This document shows positions 6,445 to 15,906 of a stretch of DNA of 64,000 nucleotides, in pieces; position 1 is the stretch's first letter, and each line of letters starts with the position of its first letter. A program made the position numbers and the translations under genes. Location: contig NZ_FRFA01000012.1 of the NCBI RefSeq assembly GCF_900143535.1, positions 1-64,000 on the forward strand, in the 5' to 3' direction. The DNA is from Tateyamaria sp. Alg231-49 (lineage in GTDB: Bacteria; Pseudomonadota; Alphaproteobacteria; Rhodobacterales; Rhodobacteraceae). The notes below the pieces were generated by a model that was not told the DNA's origin, did no database searches, and worked only from the letters and a program-made list of their open reading frames with translations.

Positions 6445-8316
6445 CTACTGTGAGGTGGTGAAAGCGCGCTCCATGACAGTTCCCAGTCGCCGTGCGAACT
6501 CTGATGGGTCGGTTGGGTTTTCACCTTCGACAATCCGTGCCTGATCCAGCAGGAGATGTGCAGCGTCTTTTAGAAGGGTATCGTCGCTTGCGCTCTCTGC
6601 TTGAGCCCGTTCGGCCAATGTGGTGATCATCGCATGAGTTGGATTGAGTTCCAGCACGCGTGGCATGCCATGCTCCAATTGACCATGACGCTTTAGCAGG
6701 CGCTCCAGATTGACATCCATATCACCTTCGTCTGCGATGAGGCAGACTGGGCTGTCCGTAAGGCGTTTGGATGGGCGCACATCTTTAACTGTCTCGCCCA
6801 GTTCCTCTTTGATCGCAGCGATTAAGTCAGCGAGATCAGCGTCGTCACTTTTGTCTTCTTCATTGGCATCTTCCCCCGTTTTGATCTCATCCAGATCCGC
6901 AGCACCACGCGTGATAGACTTGAGCGGTTTGCCATCGAACTCGGTAATGTGCTGCAGCCAGAACTCATCCACGTTGTCGGACAGAAGCAGCACCTCAACG
7001 CCCTTGGCCTTGAAGCCCTCCAAATGGGGTGACTGTGCGAGCTTAGCGGCGTCCTCACCGGCGATGTAGAAGATTGCGTCTTGGCCCTCTTTCATACGGG
7101 ACACATAGTCGGAGAGGCTCGCCAACCCAACTTCACCCGTGGAGGCGAAACGGCAGATCTCAACAATGCGGTCGCGTAGAGCCGCATCTTCGACTAGCCC
7201 CTCTTTCAACACCGCGCCAAAGTTATTCCAGAACTTCGCGTAATCCTCCGGCTCTTTTGTAGCTTTTTTCTTCAGCTCGCTGAGAACCTTCTTTGTGACC
7301 TGAGACTTGATTTTGGCGAGTTTCGGATCGGATTGAAGCATCTCGCGTGAGACGTTCAATGAGAGATCCTGGCTATCCACAATACCGCGCAGGAAACGCA
7401 GGTAGGCCGGAAGCAAGTCCTTTGTTGTCTCTGAAATGAAGACGCGGTTCACAAAAAGTTTGACATGGCTTTTGCGTTCAGCGTCAAACAGATCAAAAGG
7501 TTGGGCGGTAGGAACAAATAGCAGACTTGTATGATTGAGTGTTCCCTCAACCTTATTGTGCATCACATGCCAGGGCTCGTCGAAGGCATGTGAACTGTGG
7601 CGATAGAACTCGGTATATTGCTCTTTTGTGATGTCTTTCGTAGGACGGGTCCACAGCGCTTCGGCCGCGTTTAGCGTCTCATCACCCAGTTTCACAGGGA
7701 AGCTGATATGCTCGGAGTACGTTTTGATAATGTGCCTAATGCGGGCGTCTTCTGCAAATTCCTTGGCGTCTTTCTTGAGATGCAGGGTGACGGTAGTGCC
7801 ACTGGTTTCCCTCTGTGCAGGCTCAATAGTGAAGGAACCTTTGCCGTCTGAGGACCAGAGCCAAGCCTCATCCTCCCCGGCTTTGCGGGTCAGCACATCG
7901 ACTTTGGTAGACACCATAAACGCGGAGTAGAAACCCACACCAAATTGACCGATCAGACCTGGGGCGTCTACTTCGTCAGCTTTAAGCGCCTCCATGAAAG
8001 CGCCGGTACCAGACTTGGCGATAGTTCCCAGCGTCTCCAACAGATCAGCGTGGTTCATCCCAATGCCGTTGTCGGAGATCGACAGCGTCTTTGCTCTCGT
8101 GTCGAACTCAAGAGTTATTGCTAAATCCTGTGATGGTGCCAGGCTTGCATCTGTCAGGGCCGCGTAGCGCAACTTGTCACAGGCATCAGAAGCGTTAGAG
8201 ACGAGCTCCCGTAGAAACACTTCGCGATTGGAATAGAGCGAGCCCGCAACAATCTCCAAGAGTTGGCCGACTTCTGTCTGAAAAGAAAAGGTTTCCTTAT
8301 CGATGGTCTCTGACAT
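6445..8316 (-). CDS. htpG: Molecular chaperone HtpG (Hsp90)
   Basis: A 623-residue bacterial Hsp90, the usual length. The ATP-binding GHKL domain occupies about residues 1-230 with SNASDACDKLR (the Asn/Asp that bind nucleotide), DNGIGM, and the lid-glycine motif GQFGVGFYSAFMV. The middle domain follows, with FVNRVFISE and LNVSREMLQ, and then the C-terminal dimerisation domain. The start at 8316 is preceded by GGAGGG eight bases upstream; a TTG twelve bases further up would lie inside that site. The gene is intact although it sits among mobile-element debris. HtpG assists folding of stress-labile cytoplasmic clients. It stands alone; the cytochrome gene upstream on the same strand is 255 bases away. 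Confidence 0.97.
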   Translation of the reverse strand: MSETIDKETFSFQTEVGQLLEIVAGSLYSNREVFLRELVSNASDACDKLRYAALTDASLAPSQDLAITLEFDTRAKTLSISDNGIGMNHADLLETLGTIAKSGTGAFMEALKADEVDAPGLIGQFGVGFYSAFMVSTKVDVLTRKAGEDEAWLWSSDGKGSFTIEPAQRETSGTTVTLHLKKDAKEFAEDARIRHIIKTYSEHISFPVKLGDETLNAAEALWTRPTKDITKEQYTEFYRHSSHAFDEPWHVMHNKVEGTLNHTSLLFVPTAQPFDLFDAERKSHVKLFVNRVFISETTKDLLPAYLRFLRGIVDSQDLSLNVSREMLQSDPKLAKIKSQVTKKVLSELKKKATKEPEDYAKFWNNFGAVLKEGLVEDAALRDRIVEICRFASTGEVGLASLSDYVSRMKEGQDAIFYIAGEDAAKLAQSPHLEGFKAKGVEVLLLSDNVDEFWLQHITEFDGKPLKSITRGAADLDEIKTGEDANEEDKSDDADLADLIAAIKEELGETVKDVRPSKRLTDSPVCLIADEGDMDVNLERLLKRHGQLEHGMPRVLELNPTHAMITTLAERAQAESASDDTLLKDAAHLLLDQARIVEGENPTDPSEFARRLGTVMERAFTTSQ

Positions 8317-8571
8317 TTGTCCCTCCAAATACTAGTGGCGACGATGATTTAGGTGGTTTCGGCGCAGGTTTCAACGCGTGACATTCTACCTCCAAGGGCC
8401 ACCTGCTGCTTGTGCTTACCGAAGGCTCCTAACAAGTGCGTCGCCCAATCTGCAGCGCTTTGCCATTCGCTTCTCGTTAGGCCGCTGCGCAGCGATAACG
8501 GGGGCAGCTTATCTCGCTCAGGAGACGATTGAACAAGAGGTGAGAGAAGCAGCAAATCATTTGTTCTAGGG

Positions 8572-8985
8572 TCAAGGCACGTAGCGCGACGGCGGAGGGT
8601 TCTGTGGAGTTTCGAGGTATTTTACTATTTCGATCAGCTTGCTCGGGACCAGAATATCCACACCGTTTCCGGTGTCGAATTCGACCATCTCATTATCCAG
8701 AAAATTCTCGAACACCGGCATATCTTCGCGCGGCACTGTGTTTCGGGAGTAGCCATCAATGATCGACATGATCTCCAGCATTGGCCATACCCCACCACGT
8801 TGGGCGGAAATTTTGGTCAAATCTGCCGGGGCTGTATCCAGTCCCCTCGCATTTGGGCCGTCGCCTTGCCCAGCAATACCGTGGCAGGTGACACAGTTTT
8901 CCAAGAATAGAGTTTCCCCAACGCTTTCAGCTTCCAGCGAAGAGCCCAAGGCAACAAATGGGACAACAAACAATAGTTGCTTCAC
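8572..8985 (-). CDS. Secreted small c-type cytochrome
   Basis: A 137-residue protein with a signal peptide (KQLLFVVPFVALGSSLEAES) and one haem-binding motif, CVTCH, at about residues 29-33. A downstream Met in EDMPVF could serve as the sixth haem ligand, the arrangement of class I monohaem cytochromes. I choose the GTG at 8985 because GGAGGT lies nine bases upstream, and a longer reading from an upstream Met would put a basic non-signal segment in front of the signal peptide. It would carry electrons in the periplasm. Its partner is not evident: neighbours are htpG and a HdeD-like membrane protein. Confidence 0.88.
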   Translation of the reverse strand: MKQLLFVVPFVALGSSLEAESVGETLFLENCVTCHGIAGQGDGPNARGLDTAPADLTKISAQRGGVWPMLEIMSIIDGYSRNTVPREDMPVFENFLDNEMVEFDTGNGVDILVPSKLIEIVKYLETPQNPPPSRYVP

Positions 8986-9030
8986 GGATGACCTCCTTTT
9001 CGAAAAATGAGGCGCAAGCAGAACCACAGG

Positions 9031-9642
9031 TCAACGCGGATTAATGACATTGGTCTTAAGGCGTTCATTCGCTCCTTTGAAGCGGGATGCGAGCCAGAAC
9101 ATCATGACCGATACGGCTAGGGCACCAAAGGCGATGGCCCATCCAAGGGCGACCAAACCCGTGCCGGGCCAGAAGATGAGAAACAAACCAATGAGCAGCG
9201 CAGCAACTCCCGCATTGCGCGCCGTCATCCGCTCAGGATCGGAGTCCGGCAACTGCCTCCAGGTCAGAAGAGAGCCTGCACCTGTGAGCAACGCAAAAGC
9301 ACCGAAAAGGGCAAATGCAAACCGTGCGGTGCCCTCTGGCCAAATCAGCAACACCAACCCGATGGCAATTGCACCGATACCGACGCCGCCCGCAGCTCCA
9401 CCGCGTCCAAATCCAAACAAGGTAAGTCCACCATCTAAGATCAGAAGGACGCCCACGAGTTGAAGTAAGAGCGAAATACTGCCGGTTGGCCAAAACAAGG
9501 CTGCAAGGCCAACACCAGCTGCAAGCAGTCCACGCAGGAAGAAGGTCCACCAGACATTTGCAAGCCGATTACTGAGCGCCTCCCGAACCTCTAGTCGATC
9601 ATCATCAACGATCTCTGCATGCGGGGTTTCCGGTTGTTCCAT
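9031..9642 (-). CDS. HdeD-family membrane protein
   Basis: 203 residues with a polar N-terminus of about 30 residues and six hydrophobic segments arranged as three helical hairpins: FLRGLLAAGVGLAALFWP, LLLQLVGVLLILDGGLTLF, a Gly-rich pair, FAFALFGAFALLTGAG, then AALLIGLFLIFWPGTGL and WAIAFGALAVSVMMFWL. The repeated helix-FWP/IWP-helix pattern is that of HdeD/DUF308 proteins, linked in enterobacteria to acid resistance but of unknown molecular function. I start at 9642, the Met before EQPETPHAEI; an upstream candidate lacks support. The Shine-Dalgarno region is weak. Confidence 0.82.
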   Translation of the reverse strand: MEQPETPHAEIVDDDRLEVREALSNRLANVWWTFFLRGLLAAGVGLAALFWPTGSISLLLQLVGVLLILDGGLTLFGFGRGGAAGGVGIGAIAIGLVLLIWPEGTARFAFALFGAFALLTGAGSLLTWRQLPDSDPERMTARNAGVAALLIGLFLIFWPGTGLVALGWAIAFGALAVSVMMFWLASRFKGANERLKTNVINPR

Positions 9643-9754
9643 AAGACATCTCGTTTTGTTTGATTTTGACCCTAACGCACACAACCAGTCGAGTCTTGCC
9701 TATCTCAAAATGACTACGTTGTTCCGTGCAACCTTGAGGTTTGCAAGCGGACGG

Positions 9755-10102
9755 TTACTGCCCGCCGAACTGTTCCCAAGCATCTAGGGCCTGAGCGGCA
9801 TACATAAGGGACGGACCTCCGCCCATATAGATTGCTACCCCAAGCATTTCTTCGAACTCTTGGCGGGTTGCACCCAGCCGGACAAGAGTTTTGGTGTGAA
9901 ACCCGATGCACCCATCACAACGCAGTGCAATCGCTATGCCCATTGCAATTAGCTCTTTCGTTTTCTCATCCAAAGCGGCATTCGCCGTGGCGCCCTGCGC
10001 CATGGCAGAGAAGCCTTTCATTGTATCCGGTATGCCTTTCCGCAATTGTCCGATTTGTTTCGAAATCCCTTCGGTCAACTCGGGGTATGACGTTGTTCCC
10101 AT
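9755..10102 (-). CDS. Carboxymuconolactone decarboxylase/AhpD-like protein
   Basis: 115 residues matching the single-domain CMD family. The active-site motif CDGC is at residues 62-65 with His69 following (RCDGCIGFHTKT), as in AhpD-type disulfide reductases. Residues 84-95 (EFEEMLGVAIYM) form the conserved second helix. AAGGAT about nine bases upstream of 10102 selects this start over the ATG nine bases earlier. The family ranges from peroxidase partners to decarboxylases; the CxxC plus His points to thiol chemistry rather than decarboxylation. It is divergent from the M20 peptidase gene. Confidence 0.88.
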   Translation of the reverse strand: MGTTSYPELTEGISKQIGQLRKGIPDTMKGFSAMAQGATANAALDEKTKELIAMGIAIALRCDGCIGFHTKTLVRLGATRQEFEEMLGVAIYMGGGPSLMYAAQALDAWEQFGGQ

Positions 10103-10321
10103 TTCTCTCATCCTTGTTCCATTTCTTGGATCCAACTTTACCACCTGGGTGAAGCGCCGACCTGATTTGGATCAAGCGGGGCGACATCCGTTTGAACGGG
10201 CGACAACTCGCAAGCGTCGGGATGTTAGAGATTGACGATACTACGATGCACACAGAAGTTGTGTTCAGCATCCCCTACGCATCAGTTTGGAGCTGCGTTG
10301 CGAATTCAAAAAGGAACTTCG

Positions 10322-11734
10322 ATGACCCGTGACGCCACCATTGCCCGTGTACATGAATACTTCGACACAGGGGCTTTCCAGTCTGAATTGGCAGATCTTG
10401 TCACCTATCGTTCTGAAAGTCAGAACCCTGCTGATGAAGCTCGGACTGAAAGCCACCGCTATCTAGAAACGGCAATGTTGCCGCGGCTTGAAGCAATGAA
10501 TTTTGCCTGTCAGATTATCGACAATCCTGACCCCCAGGGCGGTCCGCTGTTGATCGGCGAGCGGCATGAAGGCGACGACCTGAGCACTGTGTTGACTTAT
10601 GGCCATGGCGATACTGTGCTAGGACAGGAAGGCATGTGGCGTGACGGCCTTGAGCCGTGGGCACTGGTTGAAGAGGGTGACCGGTTGTATGGCCGCGGTG
10701 CAGCGGACAACAAGAGCCAACACTTGATCAACCTCGCCGCACTCGAAGCTGTGCTGTCTGTGCGGGGATGCTTGGGCTTCAACATCCGCATCGTGATCGA
10801 AATGAGCGAAGAGGTTGGATCCATGGGTCTGCCCCAAGTTTTTGAGCGTTTCAAAGATCGCCTCACAGCAGATGTCCTGATCGCGTCAGATGGGCCGCGC
10901 CTGCAGCCCGACGTGCCAACCATTTTTATGGGGTCACGGGGTGGGATCACTTTTGATCTTTTGGTCGAGACGCATGAAGGGGCACATCACTCGGGCAATT
11001 GGGGGGGGCTTTTGGCCGATCCGGCAATGATCCTCGCGCATGCGTTGGCGTCGATTACAGACCGTCGCGGTCAGATCAATGTGCCGGAATGGCGACCCGA
11101 CAGTCTAACTGATGCTGTGCGGGCGACGCTAAAGGACTTGCCCGTTGAGGGCGGGAATGGCCCACAGGTAAACCCAGATTGGGGCGAAGAAGGCTTAACC
11201 CCGGCAGAGCGAGTGTTTGGATGGAATAGTTTTGCCGTTCTCGCACAGATTGCCGGTATACCCGAAGCCCCGGTAAACGCGATTTCGGGGTGGGCCCGCG
11301 CGACATGCCAACTTCGTTTTGTTGTCGGGACTGATCCTGAAGAGGTTGTTCCGGCATTGCGCCGCCATCTCGACGCGCAAGGTTTTGAAGACGTGCAGAT
11401 CATTCTTCATGACCGGAGTTTTTTCAGTGCAACGCGGTTGGACCCGCAACACCCTTGGGCAGAGTTCGTCGGCAACTCGATCCGCAAAACCACTGGCGGC
11501 AAGCTTCATGTGCTGCCCAATCTTGCGGGCTCGCTCCCAAATGACAGCTTCACTGATATTCTTGGAGTGCCGACGATTTGGGTGCCACACTCTTATAGGG
11601 GCTGCTCTCAACATGCACCAAATGAGCATGTTCTGAAGTCGGTATGCCGCGATGCTCTGGGTGTCATGGCAGGCCTCTTTTGGGACGTCGGCGCGATTCG
11701 TATTCCGCAAAGCGACTGGCAGAAGCACCGGTGA
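10322..11734 (+). CDS. M20-family metallopeptidase (dipeptidase-like)
   Basis: 470 residues, typical for M20 dipeptidase/carnosinase-like enzymes. The metal site is visible: YGHGDTV (His95, Asp97), the bridging Asp129 in RGAADNKSQ, the catalytic Glu-Glu 163-164 in MSEEVGS, and ASDGP for the next ligand. A lid/dimerisation domain with HSGNWGG follows, then the final PHSYRGCSQHAPNEH carrying the last His ligand. The ATG at 10322 is preceded by AAAAGGAAC. Such enzymes hydrolyse dipeptides or N-acyl amino acids with two Zn ions. The substrate cannot be told from sequence, and no transporter or amino acid gene is adjacent. Confidence 0.9.
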   Translation: MTRDATIARVHEYFDTGAFQSELADLVTYRSESQNPADEARTESHRYLETAMLPRLEAMNFACQIIDNPDPQGGPLLIGERHEGDDLSTVLTYGHGDTVLGQEGMWRDGLEPWALVEEGDRLYGRGAADNKSQHLINLAALEAVLSVRGCLGFNIRIVIEMSEEVGSMGLPQVFERFKDRLTADVLIASDGPRLQPDVPTIFMGSRGGITFDLLVETHEGAHHSGNWGGLLADPAMILAHALASITDRRGQINVPEWRPDSLTDAVRATLKDLPVEGGNGPQVNPDWGEEGLTPAERVFGWNSFAVLAQIAGIPEAPVNAISGWARATCQLRFVVGTDPEEVVPALRRHLDAQGFEDVQIILHDRSFFSATRLDPQHPWAEFVGNSIRKTTGGKLHVLPNLAGSLPNDSFTDILGVPTIWVPHSYRGCSQHAPNEHVLKSVCRDALGVMAGLFWDVGAIRIPQSDWQKHR

Positions 11735-11832
11735 CGCAAGAAGCTTCAGTTGCAATGACGATGTCCGACACAGCGATTGGCAGCGTCCGCCCGATAGCCT
11801 AGTTTCATGAGATCAATTAACAGGGGCCTTCC

Positions 11833-12312
11833 ATGGATTTCCTTTTGTTCTTCCTTTTTCTTGCCGCATCAATTGGCGCTGGGGCGACTGGCACGTTGTT
11901 CCCAACTGGGTCCTGGTACAAAGGTTTGAACAAGCCTTCTTGGGTTCCACCAAACTGGCTTTTTCCAGTAGCTTGGACGTCCATCTATCTGCTGATCGCA
12001 TTCGCTGGCACCCGGGTGGCCGGTCTTGAGGGCAGTGCATATGCGATGGTATTTTGGGCTATTCAGATCGTGCTCAACACGCTTTGGACTCCGGTATTCT
12101 TTGGGCTGCGTCATTTACGTGCCTCGATCCCTATCATGGCCTGTCTTTGGTGTGCGGTTTTGGGGGCGACAATAACCCATTGGCAATTGGACACGTGGGC
12201 TGGGCTAGCATTTATACCTTATCTGGTGTGGGTGAGTGTTGCAGCAGCATTGAACATGTCCATGGTGCGCCTGAACCCGGATCAGAAACCGTTGGATATG
12301 GCAAATTTGTAA
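11833..12312 (+). CDS. tspO: TspO/MBR-family membrane protein
   Basis: 159 residues with five membrane helices and the family signatures: GTLFPTGSWYKGLNKPSWVPP near the first loop, LFPVAWTSIYLLIA, LNTLWTPVFFGLRH (the WxPxFF motif) and PYLVWVSVAAALN at the end. TspO binds porphyrins and related tetrapyrroles; in Rhodobacter it tunes photosynthesis gene expression with oxygen. The length is normal and nothing is broken. It stands alone between the M20 peptidase and the DUF3010 gene. Its presence fits an alphaproteobacterial host. Confidence 0.95.
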   Translation: MDFLLFFLFLAASIGAGATGTLFPTGSWYKGLNKPSWVPPNWLFPVAWTSIYLLIAFAGTRVAGLEGSAYAMVFWAIQIVLNTLWTPVFFGLRHLRASIPIMACLWCAVLGATITHWQLDTWAGLAFIPYLVWVSVAAALNMSMVRLNPDQKPLDMANL

Positions 12313-12465
12313 GATTTAGCACTACTGGTAAAAATCACTGCCCTTAAGTCTCATTCGCTGGGCACATATCCGTTGGCACAACCTTGAAGTACTTGGCACC
12401 GGATAGTTGGGTTATCAGATCAGAAAAGTGTCGTAGTGTAGATTAAATACGTGAAGGAAAAGTGC

Positions 12466-12885
12466 ATGGTCGTATGTGGCTGCGAGATTTCGGCAAAAGA
12501 AGTTCGGCTCGCCGTCGTGCTCCTACATGATGACGGCAATGTGGAGATGCGTCGACCAAAGACCACCCGAATAGAGCTCGAGGATGACACATCTGAGGAC
12601 AACCTACGTTCATTCCTGTCGGCTCTTCATGACTTTGCCCGTGAGAATGAAATAGATACCTTTTCAATCAAAACACGCGCCAAGAAAGGTCGAATGGCTG
12701 GTGGGGCCGTTTCCTTCAAAATCGAAACCCTGATCCAACTCGTGGAAGGGTGTCACACGCGTTTTGTCAGCCCGGTGGCCCTTGCTCACTTCGCTAAAAA
12801 GGAAGTTGAAGAGTATCCCGAAAAGTTGCCGGTCTATTTGAAGAACGCCTTTCTATCTGGCGCATATACTTTGACTAGGGGCTGA
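12466..12885 (+). CDS. DUF3010-family protein
   Basis: 139 residues, beginning [18 protein letters not shown] and containing [20 protein letters not shown] and [13 protein letters not shown]. This matches the DUF3010 family of small proteins, known mainly from gammaproteobacteria and without an assigned function. The N-terminal alternation ([15 protein letters not shown]) looks like the opening strand pair of an RNase-H-like nuclease fold, but that is a shape argument only. I start at the ATG 12466 because AAGGAAAA sits eight bases upstream; the GTG at 12451 overlaps that site. It is probably monocistronic. Confidence 0.78.
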   Translation: MVVCGCEISAKEVRLAVVLLHDDGNVEMRRPKTTRIELEDDTSEDNLRSFLSALHDFARENEIDTFSIKTRAKKGRMAGGAVSFKIETLIQLVEGCHTRFVSPVALAHFAKKEVEEYPEKLPVYLKNAFLSGAYTLTRG

Positions 12886-12961
12886 CTTCCTAACCACCTG
12901 CGCCGGTGGCGATAGACCTTCTTTTGCGTTATTTGGACGTTCAGAAAACAAGGAGCCAAAG

Positions 12962-13969
12962 TTGCAGCATTTCTCTCTGCTTGATCTGTCACCGATCCCG
13001 GAAGGTGGAACCGCCGCTGATGCCCTGAACACTACAATCGACCTGGCGCGTAATGCAGAGGCAAGCGGCTATCATCGCTATTGGTTGGCCGAGCACCACA
13101 ATATGCCAGGCATCGCCAGTGCTGCAACCGCTGTCGTGATAGGAGCAGTCGCGTCGGCCACAAAGACCATCCGCGTTGGTGCTGGGGGCATCATGCTACC
13201 TAACCATGCGCCTCTGGTCATTGCCGAACAGTTCGGCACGCTTGCCACGCTTTATCCTGGGCGGGTTGATCTTGGGCTTGGTCGCGCTCCGGGCACCGAT
13301 GGTGCGACAGCGCAGGCTCTCAGAAGGCATATGAAAGCCAATGATAACTTTCCGCATGATGTGGCGGAACTTTTAGGGTATTTCGACGATGCCTCAGTTG
13401 AGGCTCAAATTCGGGCGGTTCCCGGACAAGGTACGCATGTGCCGGTTTGGATACTTGGTTCTAGCCTTTATGGCGCACAACTCGCTGCCTATCTCGGGCT
13501 ACCCTATGCCTTCGCCTCGCATTTCGCGCCTGCAATGCTTGAGGATGCGATCGCAACATACAGATCGACGTTCCAACCATCCAAGTGGCTTGCCAAGCCA
13601 TACTTCATGTTGGCCGCCGGGGTCTGTGCGGCGGCAACTGATGATGAAGCATTGTTTTTGCGCTCATCCCAAATGCTCGCCTTCGCCCGCTTGCGGACAG
13701 GACGCCCTGGCAAACTCCCACACCCGGTTGCGGATTTGACAGAAGAGATTCCTGCACCTGTACTTGCACAGGTGAAACAGGCGCTCTCCTGTTCGGCAAC
13801 TGGCAGTCCTGAAACGGTTCATCGTGAACTGACCGCCTTGATAGAGCGATACCAACCAGAAGAAGTTATGGTGACTGGTATGATCCACGATCACGCCGCG
13901 CGTCTAAGGTCCTTCGCTATAGCGGCAGATGTTCTCGCCGGCATTTCGAAAGCTTACGAAGCGGCCTAG
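12962..13969 (+). CDS. Luciferase-like flavin monooxygenase (LLM family)
   Basis: 335 residues of the bacterial-luciferase fold (TIM barrel), group with the [20 protein letters not shown] signature near the N-terminus. It continues [38 protein letters not shown] and [10 protein letters not shown], the hallmarks of the MsnO8-like subgroup. These enzymes use FMNH2 supplied by a reductase to oxygenate small substrates, or act as F420-type enzymes in actinobacteria; the former is expected here. The start is TTG at 12962, with GGAGCC nine bases upstream. The gene is not in an operon with a flavin reductase. Confidence 0.92.
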   Translation: MQHFSLLDLSPIPEGGTAADALNTTIDLARNAEASGYHRYWLAEHHNMPGIASAATAVVIGAVASATKTIRVGAGGIMLPNHAPLVIAEQFGTLATLYPGRVDLGLGRAPGTDGATAQALRRHMKANDNFPHDVAELLGYFDDASVEAQIRAVPGQGTHVPVWILGSSLYGAQLAAYLGLPYAFASHFAPAMLEDAIATYRSTFQPSKWLAKPYFMLAAGVCAAATDDEALFLRSSQMLAFARLRTGRPGKLPHPVADLTEEIPAPVLAQVKQALSCSATGSPETVHRELTALIERYQPEEVMVTGMIHDHAARLRSFAIAADVLAGISKAYEAA

Positions 13970-14086
13970 TCGTTGTGGTCAAATCGCCCAGCGCAAGGAA
14001 ACCAACAGTCTGTCTGAGCAGACTGCAAATTGGATATTGAACGAACTCAATTTTAGATTCCGAGCTACACACCTTCGCAATAGGAG

Positions 14087-14758
14087 TTACTGAACAGTAC
14101 CGCGGGATTGCAGAATTTGCATCCCAATCGCAATGGCTGGTCCGATGCCCAAGGCGAAGAAAACCGTACCCAAGCCAAGCGTACCGCCTAAAGCCCAACC
14201 AATCGCGACGACCAACACCTCAAGAAAAGTGCGCACTAGCGCAATGGGTTGATGCGTGATGGCCTGAAGCCCGGTCATGAGGCCATCTCTTGGTCCCGGT
14301 CCTAGATTTGCGACCAGGTATATTGCACCTCCGAACCCGGTCACGAACACACCAACCAGAGCCAGAAAGGCATTCGCCACAAACGTCTCAAATGTTGGGA
14401 GGTAGGGCAGCATGAACTCCAACACCAAGGCTATTATTATCGCGTTGAGGACGGTTCCCATTCCGGGTGTTTGCCTAAGTGGTATCCACACAAGTAAAAC
14501 AGATGCGCTGATGATAAAGGTCGCAAATCCTAGGCTCCACCCTGTGACATTGGTCACGCCTTGCGCGAACACAGTCCAGGGGCTGACTCCGACACCTGCG
14601 GTGACTAGCAATGCTTCTCCCAGGCCAAATACGACCAGGCCGGTGATGAGAAACACGACCGACACAATTGGCGGCTTTAGGGTAAAAGCTTTTGGCGAAC
14701 TCCAGCGGAGCTTTGGGATTGAAGTAATCGAAAGGAAACTCAAAGCCTTGATCCACAT
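14087..14758 (-). CDS. YczE/YyaS/YitT-family membrane protein
   Basis: 223 residues with about five hydrophobic segments. The family signature is clear: GEALLVTAGVGVSPWTVFAQ early, NLGPGPRDGLMTGL in the middle and ALGGTLGLGTVFFALGIGPA at the end. Such proteins are found next to transcriptional regulators and are annotated as YczE-like; their substrate or role is unknown. The start is not certain: the ATG at 14758 has no good ribosome-binding site, and the true N-terminus may lie a few codons further in, before RWSSPKAF. It is convergent with the luciferase-like gene. Confidence 0.85.
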   Translation of the reverse strand: MWIKALSFLSITSIPKLRWSSPKAFTLKPPIVSVVFLITGLVVFGLGEALLVTAGVGVSPWTVFAQGVTNVTGWSLGFATFIISASVLLVWIPLRQTPGMGTVLNAIIIALVLEFMLPYLPTFETFVANAFLALVGVFVTGFGGAIYLVANLGPGPRDGLMTGLQAITHQPIALVRTFLEVLVVAIGWALGGTLGLGTVFFALGIGPAIAIGMQILQSRGTVQ

Positions 14759-15003
14759 GAAGGCGCTGGTTGATCTGGGTTTGTGCCAGCTTAATCTGCA
14801 CCCGGCAAGATCGATACATGCTGCACACGCGGGCAGTTGAAAATCTGACCTGCAGTATTGGTCCCCAACTCCTTCGGTGCGAGGTACACAGTCAGGCCGC
14901 CTCTTTCAAGACCCGTCGATGGGGCAGGGTCACTAGTAACAGTGCTGACGCTCCGCGTTATCATAATCTTAGCCAATTCAAAGCCAGACCGGCCTAGTCG
15001 CGT

Positions 15004-15561
15004 CTAATAAAATCCAACTTCTCGAATATCGATTTCAGCGTCATGATCCCGTCCGTATGCGACTATGCCAACCGATCTTAGGCTCTCGGCACGAGGAACC
15101 GTTCGCAGCATACTACCTGACGCCTCAAAGGCCGCAAAAGGCAAGCGGATCTCGGCCCAAGTGCCCGAAACGTCAAACCCCGCCTGATAATACTGCCAAG
15201 GCAGCACTGTTCCGCTTGTTCGGAGATGAACGAAATACTTTTGATCGTTGCCGCGCACTATCAAGCGCACACCAACTGTCCCAGCCGGAACCGCATCTGA
15301 CAATTCAGTCCGGATTTGGATGAAACCGCCATTGTTTGCAGTGCTGACAATTCCGGTCATATGGGCAAAAGCTGCCTCACCATCTCTTTCAAAAGCCACC
15401 TGACCCGACGAGACACCTCCCATTACGGTATCTGCAAAGAAGCGCCATCTTGTTTCAGGTTGGCTTTCAAAATTATCAATCATGTTTTCCTCGGCAATTA
15501 ACGTCGAAGGAACGCCGAACAGCAAGAACGCCACGGCAGCAAGTTTCAAGATTGATGGCAT
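15004..15561 (-). CDS. CIA30-family secreted protein
   Basis: 185 residues starting with a signal peptide (SILKLAAVAFLLFGVPSTLIAEE). After cleavage it has the CIA30 jelly-roll fold: WRFFADTVMGGVSSG near the start, FIQIRTEL and GVRLIVRGNDQKYFVHLRTS in the middle, RSVGIVAYGRDHDAEIDI at the end. In mitochondria the family assists complex I assembly. Bacterial members are often periplasmic and probably bind carbohydrate or another ligand through the sandwich fold. It stands alone, and the flanking 5' region contains nothing recognisable. Confidence 0.87.
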   Translation of the reverse strand: MPSILKLAAVAFLLFGVPSTLIAEENMIDNFESQPETRWRFFADTVMGGVSSGQVAFERDGEAAFAHMTGIVSTANNGGFIQIRTELSDAVPAGTVGVRLIVRGNDQKYFVHLRTSGTVLPWQYYQAGFDVSGTWAEIRLPFAAFEASGSMLRTVPRAESLRSVGIVAYGRDHDAEIDIREVGFY

Positions 15562-15844
15562 GGTCTCTCCATATCATTGGGAGTGCGGCGCGGCAAAGAG
15601 CCTGAATACACGATTTCGAGGTTTGATCACCTCGCTCCAAGCGGTCAACCTCAAATTCCCTGGAAGCGCTCGATAGCCTTTGCTGCTTTCCGACGAACAA
15701 AATGCTGCGCTCAAGTTCACCTTCTCATTTTGACAGCAAGAGCAGCGATTGCATTGCCAAGTAGGACCATTCCGGCCGGAAGTGGCACCGGATTGGGAGT
15801 GCCGCCATAAGATGAACCAGGGAGAATGCAAACTGAGGCGTAGC

Positions 15845-15901
15845 TCAACCCGCACGATTGATGCGCAATCGAGCCGCTGCGGTTTCAAGGTTGCGATAAC
15901 G
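15845..15901 (-). pseudogene. Orphan 3' end of a thermonuclease-like gene (direct repeat)
   Basis: The minus strand reads RYRNLETAAARLRINRAG and then a TGA at 15845. This is the C-terminus of the secreted nuclease at 19598-20011, whose own end reads RYRNLETAAARSLINRAG. At DNA level 15847-15901 and 19609-19663 agree at 51 of 55 positions, with 34 identical bases in a row. Both copies point the same way, so they bracket the AraC, globin, Gfo/Idh/MocA and DUF4236 genes as direct repeats. The rest of the nuclease gene is missing here, where the AraC gene ends instead. Confidence 0.8.
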
Positions 15902-15906
15902 ACGTT

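Noticed and set aside
6445-8316. htpG as evidence against an island (a core chaperone)
   Set aside because: htpG is dispensable and may be carried along or inserted next to older debris; its presence does not override the att repeats, although it is a reason to test the island in relatives.
8349-8555. A 68-codon minus-strand frame upstream of htpG
   Set aside because: It has no convincing ribosome-binding site, and an equally long frame lies on the other strand; neither has family features.
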